Position numbers and translations under genes: made by a program. The notes under the pieces are model-generated. The model was not told the origin of the DNA. It made no database searches and saw nothing but the letters and a program-made list of their open reading frames with translations. Positions 33,907-41,847 of a DNA stretch of 64,000 nt are shown one piece after another. Origin of the DNA: a bacterium 1XD21-70 (GTDB lineage Bacteria; Bacillota; Clostridia; Lachnospirales; Lachnospiraceae); the NCBI GenBank assembly GCA_003669055.1, contig RAYB01000002.1, positions 1 to 64,000 of the forward strand, written 5' to 3'. Position 1 is the first letter of the stretch. Every line of letters begins with the position of its first letter.

Positions 33907-34692
33907 CTATTCCTCTTTACATTCAAAATACTTATATATATTTCTTCGTATTTTCTGAAAAACTTCCGAACTTCTGTCCCGAATCTCTGGCAAATCGATC
34001 TCTATAATGTCCAAAATCTTAGCTGGCCTGTTGGCCAGAACAATCACCCGATCCGCTAAGTACACAGCTTCTTCAATGTCATGAGTAACTAACAACATGG
34101 TACTTTTTTGTTTTTTTCTAATTGCCAATAATTCTTTTTGTAATTGGATTCTCGTCAATGCATCTAAAGCACCAAAGGGCTCATCCAGAAACAAAATCTC
34201 AGGTTCGTTTACCAAAGCCCTGGCAATATTGACTCTCTGAGCCATCCCGCCAGATAATTCTTTCGGGTATGCGTTCTCAAATCCTTTCAGGCCTACCAAT
34301 TCCAGCACTTCTCTTATTTTTCTTTTTTTAATATCCGGATCTTTGTCATTCATAACAAATCCTATATTTTTTTCCACTGTCAGCCAAGGGAATAACCTAT
34401 GTTCCTGATACACAAACCCCCGTCTTTTGTCCGGCTTTTTTATTACTTCCTGGCCAATAATAATCTGGCCTTCATAATCCGGATCCAAGCCAGACATTAA
34501 ACGCAGCAAAGTACTCTTACCACATCCACTCCCACCTACAATACAGACAAATTCCCCTCTATCAATCTCAAAATTAACACTGTCAAGAACCTGCAGATCC
34601 TGCTGCCTTTTCCGTTTATATTTTTTATGTAAGTTTTGTACTGAAATATATCCGTTTTGTTGTTCCATACTCCTTCTTTCTAAAAATTCCAT
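33907..34692 (-). CDS. ABC importer ATPase (SsuB/TauB type)
   Basis: 261 residues with all nucleotide-binding motifs: Walker A GGSGCGKSTL, Q-loop YQEHRLFP, signature LSGGMAQRVNIARAL, Walker B ILFLDEPFGALD, switch His in LLVTHDIEEAVYL. The ATG at 34692 overlaps the end of the permease gene by 13 bases; a later ATG (34668) has AAGGAG almost touching it, too close to be good. It energises import of the ligand bound by the lipoprotein at 32905, working with the permease at 34680. The sequence fits the sulfonate/nitrate/taurine ATPase subfamily. Confidence 0.92.
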   Translation of the reverse strand: MEFLERRSMEQQNGYISVQNLHKKYKRKRQQDLQVLDSVNFEIDRGEFVCIVGGSGCGKSTLLRLMSGLDPDYEGQIIIGQEVIKKPDKRRGFVYQEHRLFPWLTVEKNIGFVMNDKDPDIKKRKIREVLELVGLKGFENAYPKELSGGMAQRVNIARALVNEPEILFLDEPFGALDALTRIQLQKELLAIRKKQKSTMLLVTHDIEEAVYLADRVIVLANRPAKILDIIEIDLPEIRDRSSEVFQKIRRNIYKYFECKEE

Positions 34693-35447
34693 GCCAGCAC
34701 TTTCTTCTCCAGCAATCTCAAAATCTCATCCATAAATTTTCCCACAATGCCAATGGTGATCATTCCTATGATGACTACATCCATCTGCCCAAAGTTCCTT
34801 GCATTGGAGATCATATACCCAATCCCACTGCTTGCAGCCACTAATTCTGCCGCTACCACGCAAGACCAGCTGGTTCCCAAAGCCACTCGAAGCCCTGTAA
34901 ATATGCTTGGCATAGCAGCTGGTATTACCAAATCAAAAATATACTTTGCTTTTGGTGTTTCAACTGCATCTGCTACCTCTATCAACTTTGGATCTATATA
35001 GCGAATCCCATCTATCACATTCAGCAAAACCACAAAAAATCCGCCTAAAAAAATAAGAAATACCTTTGAAGATTCCCCGATCCCCATCCAAAGAATCACT
35101 AATGGAATCCATGCAATTGGGGGGATAGGTTTTAATATCTGAATCAATATTTTTGTCATTCGATAAATTGGCTCAGACAAGCCAATAATCACCCCAAAAC
35201 ACACACCCCCTGCAACTGAACAAAAATATCCCTTCAAAACTCGTCCTACACTAATTCCCATCTCTGCCAGCAAAGAGCCATCCCCTAATTTTTTAATCAA
35301 TGTACTTCCAATCATAAGGGGGGATGGCAAAAGAATTCTGCTGACACTGCCAGTCTCTGCTGCTATATGCCAAACTGCGACAATGAATACCATCAAAAAC
35401 ATGCTTTCAAACAGGCGGATCAAATTGCACTTCATTTTATCCCTCAT
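34680..35447 (-). CDS. ABC importer permease (SsuC/TauC type)
   Basis: 255 residues with about six membrane segments. The cytoplasmic EAA-type loop that docks the ATPase is recognisable around LIEVADAVETPKAKYIFDLVIPAAMPSIFTGLR (quoted by its start and end only: LIEVADAVE and PAAMPSIFTGLR). The start at 35447 has AAAGG 9 bases upstream; an ATG four codons later also has GAGG. It is the first gene of the importer set and lies after a 116-base AT-rich gap from the acetyltransferase gene. Confidence 0.9.
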   Translation of the reverse strand: MRDKMKCNLIRLFESMFLMVFIVAVWHIAAETGSVSRILLPSPLMIGSTLIKKLGDGSLLAEMGISVGRVLKGYFCSVAGGVCFGVIIGLSEPIYRMTKILIQILKPIPPIAWIPLVILWMGIGESSKVFLIFLGGFFVVLLNVIDGIRYIDPKLIEVADAVETPKAKYIFDLVIPAAMPSIFTGLRVALGTSWSCVVAAELVAASSGIGYMISNARNFGQMDVVIIGMITIGIVGKFMDEILRLLEKKVLAWNF

Positions 35448-35563
35448 TTAATGCTGCCTTTCATTCTTTCCTTTATTCTGTATATATTGTATGTCTCTCT
35501 TAATAGAGCATATTTGACAATTGTTTTTCGCCAGCTGCATGTTCTAGGATATTGTTTTCCCTC

Positions 35564-36490
35564 TTACTTCTCATCCTGATCCTTTCCATGTATCCTAATA
35601 AACACATCAATATCTTCAAAAAAATCTGTATAGCATTTTCTGATTTTTTCATCAGTCCAATTCCACCATTCAATCTGATTCAATGCATAAATTTGATATG
35701 GCTTAAATCGATATTTAATGATTCTTGCCGGAATTCCTGCTACAACAGCATAATCCGGAACATCTTTTGTAATAACTGCTCCTGCTGCTGCAATTACTCC
35801 ATTACCAATATCAGATCCATTTGTAATGATTACATTTTTTCCAAGCCATACATCATTTCCGATTTTTATCCTTTTTAATTTTGGCACCTTTCCTTGAGGT
35901 TGTACCCCTGAAAAATACCATGGCGAATCTTGGCAGTCATCATATTTTTCTTGATAAACTTGATTGCAAGACTCATCATGATATAAAAACGGATGTGTTG
36001 ATATATACTGCATCGCATGATTTTTTACAACATCTGTGCCATCGGCAAAACTGCAAAATGCCCCTACACTTTCCACTAACTCATGCTTACATAGTGGTCC
36101 ATAACTGTATTTACCACATTTTGTTATATGTTTATTTTCTTTTGGAAAAATATCCAAAATATTTTGGTCACTAAAAACATTGGCAGCCATTTGACGAACT
36201 TCATCATAAACATCAGGGTTTGCGTTTGTTAATAAAACAGTATATCTGGAATTATCTTTATGATAAAAATATTCTAAACTTTTAATATTAGGATTGTATT
36301 TTGATAGCTTATTGTCTATAATATATCTCTCATAAATGCCAAAGCTTTCATTCAATACTTTTTTAGTAAGCAAACCATATTCTCCAAAAGGATAAATCAC
36401 AAATTGATTATATCTTTCTCCCCCCCCCCGAAGCTGATCCAATAGATATTTTTCAATAGCTTTTCTGATCTTTTGATAATCTGTTATCAT
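35564..36490 (-). CDS. Hexapeptide (CatB-like) acetyltransferase with N-terminal Rossmann module, G10 tract
   Basis: 308 residues starting at MITDYQ with AAGGA 6 bases upstream. Residues about 25-130 form a small nucleotide-binding-like module (FVIYPFGEYGLLTKKVL, YIIDNKLSKYN). The C-terminal half is a left-handed beta-helix: KIGNDVWLGKNVIITNGSDI, then IAAAGAVITKDVPDYAVVAG and IPARIIKYRF, as in xenobiotic and sugar O-acetyltransferases. Codons 21-24 contain a run of ten G. As sequenced, the gene is in frame. Gain or loss of one G would bring a stop within 4 to 8 codons, so expression is probably switched by slippage. It would acetylate a sugar of the polymer. Confidence 0.87.
   Translation of the reverse strand: MITDYQKIRKAIEKYLLDQLRGGGERYNQFVIYPFGEYGLLTKKVLNESFGIYERYIIDNKLSKYNPNIKSLEYFYHKDNSRYTVLLTNANPDVYDEVRQMAANVFSDQNILDIFPKENKHITKCGKYSYGPLCKHELVESVGAFCSFADGTDVVKNHAMQYISTHPFLYHDESCNQVYQEKYDDCQDSPWYFSGVQPQGKVPKLKRIKIGNDVWLGKNVIITNGSDIGNGVIAAAGAVITKDVPDYAVVAGIPARIIKYRFKPYQIYALNQIEWWNWTDEKIRKCYTDFFEDIDVFIRIHGKDQDEK
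36420..36429 (-). repeat. G10 homopolymer tract in coding sequence
   Basis: Ten consecutive C on the plus strand, read as G10 in codons 21-24 of the acetyltransferase. It is the longest G/C run I noticed in the window. Either one-base slip gives a stop soon after (TAA with eleven G, TGA with nine). Confidence 0.95.
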
Positions 36491-36563
36491 CTTATTTCCT
36501 TCCAAATTATGTCAAATCTTGCCAACAATTACTTCTGCCTTCTTTAACAGTTTCCACATTTAG

Positions 36564-37295
36564 TCAAAATGTTTTCAAATACACCTCAGGCTCATTCAAA
36601 AATACATCTGTAATTCCTATCTTCTCCAAAACTGCCAAATCCAGCAATGTCCCTGTAGGTTTCTCCGGATACAAATGTCCGGTAAACCATGCACGGACAG
36701 GATACTCTTTCACTCGATCCGCTATCAGGTCCATCCCCTTCCAGTTCGGATGTAAAGCATTAGCCCCACATCCTTTCATCTTAAAAAGGCAATCAGAAAC
36801 CCTCGTATCTAAAACTCCAATCTCCGCATCCGGTTCCAATTTTCGTATCTGCTCTAACGATAAACTATAAAAGGAAGAATACACAATATTTTTCTGCACT
36901 CCTCTTCTCTGCACTAGTTCTACAATCTTCTTTTCTATTCCAGGATAAGGGTAAACATTAGTCTTTAACTCTATATTCAGTTTCATACCTGCTTTTAGCC
37001 TGTTTTCGCATAAATCTAATACCTCATCCATCGTGGGAATCCTTTGGTTTGGGTTCCCGCCTGCATAAATATGGAGTTTTCTTAGCTGGGACAGGGGATA
37101 GTCCCTCACAAATCCTATCCCTTCCGTCGTCCGATCCACCCGTTCATCGTGAATCACCACAAGTTCTCCATCCTTAGTCAGCTGAATATCTAGTTCAATC
37201 CCTTCCAAACCCTTTATTTCTATCGCTTTTTCAAATGACAAAAGCGTATTCTCCGGATATCTCTGGCTACATCCCCTATGCGCCCAGATTTTCAT
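36564..37295 (-). CDS. Glycerophosphodiester phosphodiesterase
   Basis: 243 residues, close to the minimal GDPD barrel. Motifs: WAHRGCSQRYPENTLLSFEK with the first catalytic His and Glu, then EGIELDIQLTKDGELVVIHD with the metal-binding Glu-x-Asp and second His, and LNIELKTN with a further metal Glu. There is no signal peptide, so it should act in the cytoplasm. GDPDs release sn-glycerol 3-phosphate from glycerophosphodiesters, which would feed the TagD-like cytidylyltransferases of the locus; trimming of a polymer is the alternative. Located between the acetyltransferase and cytidylyltransferase-oxidoreductase genes. Confidence 0.92.
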   Translation of the reverse strand: MKIWAHRGCSQRYPENTLLSFEKAIEIKGLEGIELDIQLTKDGELVVIHDERVDRTTEGIGFVRDYPLSQLRKLHIYAGGNPNQRIPTMDEVLDLCENRLKAGMKLNIELKTNVYPYPGIEKKIVELVQRRGVQKNIVYSSFYSLSLEQIRKLEPDAEIGVLDTRVSDCLFKMKGCGANALHPNWKGMDLIADRVKEYPVRAWFTGHLYPEKPTGTLLDLAVLEKIGITDVFLNEPEVYLKTF

Positions 37296-37330
37296 GATCC
37301 AATTCTCCTGTTTCTATTAGCCTTCTCCTG

Positions 37331-38668
37331 CTACTTCCGCCCCTCCCCCGCCAAAAACCTCTCCATCCCCCCAGCCAGCGCCGCCGAATCCCCGCGCGAC
37401 AGCTTAAACTCACTCTTATTGCTCCCATTGATCATGGAAAGGAAATCACTGATCTCATACCTCAGCCCATCCCCCAGGAAACGCTCGGAGAACTTCTCCA
37501 CGTCCCGCGGGTCCTCGTGGTGGACTTCAAAGTAAGCCGTTTTCCACCAAGGCGCCTCCACCACGATATAGCCCAAGGTTCCTGAGATCACCAGCCTTCC
37601 CTCGGACTTCACCCCCAGGCCGCAGGTTGCTGTCCCCATCGCGCCGGAGTATCTAAAATATGCCTTCGTGAACAGATCGAGCCCGTTCTCTCCGCGGATA
37701 GAGTCAAACCGGAGATCCTCAAACTGGCTCCCCAAAAGCTTAATCACCGGCAGCATCACATAGCTGCCCAGTTCCGTAAAGCTTCCCCCATGCTTCACGT
37801 CAACCAGTTCCCGGTTTTGGGGATTTTCCAGCTTGGTAAAGCAGGCTTCCACGTTCCGCACTGTTCCGATCATCCCGCTGCAGGCGATCCCCAGCAGTTT
37901 GCTGAAACCCGGGCAGTAAGCTGTCTTAATCCCCTCAAACAAGATCAGGCCGCGCTCCTTGGCATACTCAAACAATTCTTCCGCCTGGGCTTTCTCAAGC
38001 ACCATGGGCTTTTCACAAAGGACATGCTTTCCGTGCCCCAGCGCTGATTTGATATATCCGTAATGGGTTTCGTGCGGGGAGGCGATATAGACGGCATCCA
38101 CTGCCTGGTAAAACGCCTCCAGATCCTCATACGCATCGATCCCCCACTTCCGGGCAAACCGTTTTGCACTCTCTGCATGCGGGTTATACACAGCCTCCGT
38201 ATTCAGCCCGCTGACCAGCTTGGCCTCCGGGATAAACCGATTTGCGATCCTGCCGGTGCCGATGATCCCGATCCTGCGGATGCTCGCCTTCTGGGCGCGC
38301 AGCATCGTGCTGGAGATGTTTTTTGTCCGCTCTAAGTAAACTACCTTGCAGTATTCATTCAGGTAATCAAACTGCCCCACCCAGTCAGAACCCACGGTAA
38401 AGATATCCACCTGGTACTTTTGGATGTCCAGCGCCTTCTGCCCTGGTGAACTCTCGATCAGCACTTCATCGGCAAAGCCGGATTTCTTTACGTTCTCAAT
38501 CCTGGTCATCAGGGAATCAACGACATTGAGCTTGCCCCTCGTCTGGTCATACTCCTCCGTGGTGACTCCCACAATCAGGTAATCCCCCAGTTCCTTTGCC
38601 CTCTGCAAAAGCCTGTAATGTCCCTCATGGAACAGATCGAACGTGCCATAGGTGATCACTTTTGTCAC
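37331..38668 (-). CDS. TagD-like cytidylyltransferase fused to Gfo/Idh/MocA oxidoreductase
   Basis: Starts at a GTG with AAGGAGG 8 bases upstream, 13 bases after the previous stop; the open frame before it is not coding. Residues 1 to about 130 are a cytidylyltransferase (VITYGTFDLFHEGHYRLL with HxGH, SSTMLRAQ). From about 133 a Gfo/Idh/MocA dehydrogenase follows: IRRIGIIGTGRIANRF for NAD(P), HVLCEKPMVLEKA with the conserved EKP, and a C-terminal alpha/beta half. The oxidoreductase would form or interconvert a keto group on a sugar or polyol, and the other domain would couple the phosphate to CTP. The fusion suggests a CDP-linked polyol other than plain glycerol. Confidence 0.88.
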   Translation of the reverse strand: MTKVITYGTFDLFHEGHYRLLQRAKELGDYLIVGVTTEEYDQTRGKLNVVDSLMTRIENVKKSGFADEVLIESSPGQKALDIQKYQVDIFTVGSDWVGQFDYLNEYCKVVYLERTKNISSTMLRAQKASIRRIGIIGTGRIANRFIPEAKLVSGLNTEAVYNPHAESAKRFARKWGIDAYEDLEAFYQAVDAVYIASPHETHYGYIKSALGHGKHVLCEKPMVLEKAQAEELFEYAKERGLILFEGIKTAYCPGFSKLLGIACSGMIGTVRNVEACFTKLENPQNRELVDVKHGGSFTELGSYVMLPVIKLLGSQFEDLRFDSIRGENGLDLFTKAYFRYSGAMGTATCGLGVKSEGRLVISGTLGYIVVEAPWWKTAYFEVHHEDPRDVEKFSERFLGDGLRYEISDFLSMINGSNKSEFKLSRGDSAALAGGMERFLAGEGRK

Positions 38669-38681
38669 GTTTTTTTCCTCC

Positions 38682-41243
38682 TTACCGATTCCGTAATTTT
38701 TCCTGCACAAAGCGATAAACCTTCTCCCCGCTCGTCCCGTCGTGGTTCGCGGCAACCGAACCGTAGGCCTTTAGCTGGCTCTGCTTATCAAAGGCATGGC
38801 CGGTGATATTCCCGTCAAGGAAATCTGCCAGGGAGTTAAAAGCGCCCTCCATGCAGCAATACTGCAGCCACTGGGATCCCTTTTGGAACCCGGCCTCCCC
38901 CCGCAGCAGATCCTCTTTTTCAAACCCGATCCGGATCTCCTCACTGCTGCCCGTTTTAAGCCCAATCTGGTAAAGCTTTCTGTCATAGGGGGAATACAAT
39001 AAATACTCTTCTCCTCCGGTACCCTCTGCCGGGCTTACAAAGGTCTCCCTTGACCAGGAAATATAATATCCGTTCTTTTCTTTTTCCTGCCTGCCAAAAC
39101 CAGGCTGCCATTCTGCCATCTTTCCGCTCTTCTTATCTAACCGGACAAACATATTTCCCCACCCCGGCGAAAAGTACACATAATCCCCGTAAAATGCAGC
39201 CCAGCCAAACAGCCGTTCCTCGCACTCATGCCCATGCACCGGGTCTTTGCCGGCTAACCCATCCGGGAAATTGCTGTATTCCTGGATACTGCCGGACTGC
39301 GGGTGCCATCTTACCACTGTCTTCCCCTCAAACGGCAGGCACCAGATCTCCCTGCCGTCCGAAACCAGCGCGCAGCGCCCTTTCGCCCCGGCGGCCTTAA
39401 CGGCCGCAACCTGCTGCTCTCCCGTAGCCGCATCCATCACCAGCACGCGGTTATCCGTCGGCGAAGCCAGATATAGCTTCCCGTCAAGCACACAATATCC
39501 GCCCATGCGCCGGTCCCCGTTTGCAGCAATGCCGGTATACACATCCCGGCCGCCCTCAAAATACCGGATTTCTCCTTTCACCGTATCATACCTTACCATT
39601 GCCGGGTACTGATTGGGGATCAAAAACAGATAGTCACCGCAGCCGATGGCTCCGTAAAATGCCCCCTGCTGCTCCACCCTCTGCTTCAGAGGAATCCTTT
39701 TCTTAATCCAGTTTCCGCCTTCTCCCTGCCTGTCCAGCACCAAAATATCCTGGGCATTGGCCGGGCACAGGTAATCCTCCCCGTTGACCCGCACCGTCCA
39801 GATATAGTAATCGCCCCTGGCATACTCTGACAAATCACAGCAATACTTATATTGGAAATCTTTCCCTGGTGAATGGTAAAGCTTGTTGCCCTGGGTTACC
39901 ATCCATTCATGGGTGCCATACACAAAGAATCCCCGGATTACTTCCCCGCGCCAGTCGTCCTCCTTTGGCGCAGTGTGGATATTATTGTTCAGCACAAACA
40001 GCGGCTTCCCTGCAATCCCAAACAAAGAAGTCACCGATGTGGCCGAATCCCCGATATAGGCATCCGAATGCACGATCGCATCCGTCATATCCGGCGAATC
40101 ATCATAGATCCCGAAATCCCCTGCCATAAAATACCGCTTAAGCGTATCATACACCGGCTTATACTGCGGCCTCATGCTTTCAAACGTGGATTCCAAAAGC
40201 GGGTGCGGCCGCCACAAGAGGCAGGCATCCTTCCTGCCCTCAAAGCAACGGAACACGTATTCCATCTTCTTTAGGAAACCTTCCGTGTTCCCCAGCATCC
40301 CATTGATGCTGGTATTATAAAAATATACTTTCCTCCCGGTAAGCTTCTCCCTCCAGGCCTCTGGCGGTGCCGGGGGATTCTTGCAGAGCCGGACCACCCG
40401 GTCGAACTTCGGCGAGCCGAATGCCATCAGCTTCTCCTGGGGCAATGCCTCATCAAAAAATTTGCGGTATTTCTCTGCCTGTATCACAATTAAGTCTGCC
40501 TGGTAATAAGCCGGGCACCTGCGCTGCCCCTCGCTCATGCCCCCGGATGTAGAATAATAAGGAATATATACTAAATAGTCGGTAAACCTTTTTAAATTGG
40601 AAGAATAAAAAAAAGGATGTACACTGGTCACATAGTTGCAGTTATCATATGGATTATGGATAAATACAGCGTCCGGATGGCGCTCCTCGAAATCATAATC
40701 CTCGTAGTTGGTAACCGGCACATACTCCGGGTATAACTCCCCCTCATAATGCATCTGCCCGAAATCCCCGCCCTGGTTCCTGTCAAAATAAGGGATTGGA
40801 ACCACATAGGCATCGCAGTCCTCGTCCGCCTGCGCTGCCATCCACACGCTCTCTAGGGAATCCCACATGGAAACTTTATAAGGAAGGAACACCACCTCAA
40901 GACGCTCCTGTATATCCTGCCTGATGCTGTTGTCGATAGGGATCAGCTGCTTTTTCAGCTGTTTATGTACTTTTGACGGATTCAAAGGCTGTTTCTGGGT
41001 CACCAAAGTATATACCTGGAATACCAGTTCACAGTAATCCTCCAGAAGCTTTACCGTCGCAAAGCCCTCTCCCTCTTCCGCCTCAATCATGGTTCCCAGC
41101 TGGATAGCGGCTTCCTGGCATTGCCCCAGCAGATCCAGTACCGTCCCCTCGTCCCGGGCTTCCATGGATTTCTTCACCGCGCCATGTGCCTGCTCCAGCA
41201 ACTGGATATATTCATTTGCTATCTTTTTCTGATATCGTCTCAT
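38682..41243 (-). CDS. CDP-glycerol glycerophosphotransferase-like domain fused to a beta-propeller-like region
   Basis: 853 residues, first gene of the locus, with AAGGA 8 bases before the ATG. Residues 1-110 are helical. Residues about 115-440 resemble TagB/TagF-type glycerophosphotransferases: RLEVVFLPYKVSMWDSLESV, VDPs-type substrate segments, KVYFYNTSINGML, CLLWRPHPLLESTFESM and DAYIGDSATSVTSLFGIAGK. The remaining 400 residues contain repeated units such as GDYLFLIPNQYPAMVRYD, DGKLYLASPTDNRVLVMD, GDYVYFSPGWGNMFVRLD and YLLYSPYDRKLYQIGL, spaced like propeller blades. The enzyme part would add a phospho-polyol to a carrier at the membrane; the propeller may bind the polymer. No signal peptide or membrane segment. 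Confidence 0.8.
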   Translation of the reverse strand: MRRYQKKIANEYIQLLEQAHGAVKKSMEARDEGTVLDLLGQCQEAAIQLGTMIEAEEGEGFATVKLLEDYCELVFQVYTLVTQKQPLNPSKVHKQLKKQLIPIDNSIRQDIQERLEVVFLPYKVSMWDSLESVWMAAQADEDCDAYVVPIPYFDRNQGGDFGQMHYEGELYPEYVPVTNYEDYDFEERHPDAVFIHNPYDNCNYVTSVHPFFYSSNLKRFTDYLVYIPYYSTSGGMSEGQRRCPAYYQADLIVIQAEKYRKFFDEALPQEKLMAFGSPKFDRVVRLCKNPPAPPEAWREKLTGRKVYFYNTSINGMLGNTEGFLKKMEYVFRCFEGRKDACLLWRPHPLLESTFESMRPQYKPVYDTLKRYFMAGDFGIYDDSPDMTDAIVHSDAYIGDSATSVTSLFGIAGKPLFVLNNNIHTAPKEDDWRGEVIRGFFVYGTHEWMVTQGNKLYHSPGKDFQYKYCCDLSEYARGDYYIWTVRVNGEDYLCPANAQDILVLDRQGEGGNWIKKRIPLKQRVEQQGAFYGAIGCGDYLFLIPNQYPAMVRYDTVKGEIRYFEGGRDVYTGIAANGDRRMGGYCVLDGKLYLASPTDNRVLVMDAATGEQQVAAVKAAGAKGRCALVSDGREIWCLPFEGKTVVRWHPQSGSIQEYSNFPDGLAGKDPVHGHECEERLFGWAAFYGDYVYFSPGWGNMFVRLDKKSGKMAEWQPGFGRQEKEKNGYYISWSRETFVSPAEGTGGEEYLLYSPYDRKLYQIGLKTGSSEEIRIGFEKEDLLRGEAGFQKGSQWLQYCCMEGAFNSLADFLDGNITGHAFDKQSQLKAYGSVAANHDGTSGEKVYRFVQEKLRNR

Positions 41244-41297
41244 ATCCGGTATCCTTTTCCTTTATGGTATGCCGCCTGCTCTTCTCAAACTTCTATT

Positions 41298-41326
41298 ACC
41301 TTACCATATCTTCCTCAATAATTCAA
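41298..41326 (-). promoter_or_regulatory. Putative SigA promoter of the surface-polymer locus
   Basis: On the minus strand TTGAAT (41321-41326) and TAAGGT (41298-41303) are 17 bases apart with a TGG extended -10. It lies about 55 bases before the first gene of the long minus-strand locus. Confidence 0.5.
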
Positions 41327-41554
41327 TGTATTTCCTTGGTAATCTAATGCAGCAGCACATATACTGGTGTACTGGCACATTCCTGTTTCGCCAAATGGCC
41401 TGCCCGAATTTCCGTCTGCCGCATTGGCCCTACTCAATAACGCCACCGCAGAGCCTGCCCCAGCGAAGCGAGGGTATCGCCCCCCGCCGCCTTGCAGACT
41501 GAAAATTCATTCTGCATCATTTGGCTGAAAGTAAATGTGTCAGTACACTAGAGC

Positions 41555-41706
41555 GTGTTTGAAAATCCATTCCCGCCATCTGCACGCCCCATTTTGCGGT
41601 ATCTTTGGGTCAAATTCAGGTTACATAGCCCACTATGAACCCTTCATTTGACTCAAACCTCCCACAAATTATGACGCACATCTGGCAGAAAGCAATTTTC
41701 AAACAC
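41555..41706. mobile_element. 152-bp MITE-like palindrome
   Basis: The ends are the exact 12-bp inverted repeat GTGTTTGAAAAT / ATTTTCAAACAC. The interior is an imperfect palindrome throughout; its centre GGTTACATAG-CCCA-CTATGAACC is a near-perfect hairpin flanked by GGGTCAAAT / ATTTGACTC. It has no coding capacity. These are the features of a non-autonomous miniature element. It lies between divergent promoters. A structural RNA is an alternative. Confidence 0.6.
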
Positions 41707-41847
41707 ACACTAACCTTGTATCAGTATATCGGCAATATTTCAAAAAAATTAACCATCCCCACAGCAAACGCAAGTTCCTGGCCATCTGCCATCCGTACCC
41801 TCCGCAAACAAGGGGACACGCACCTTATTCACGGAAGACAGTATTCA

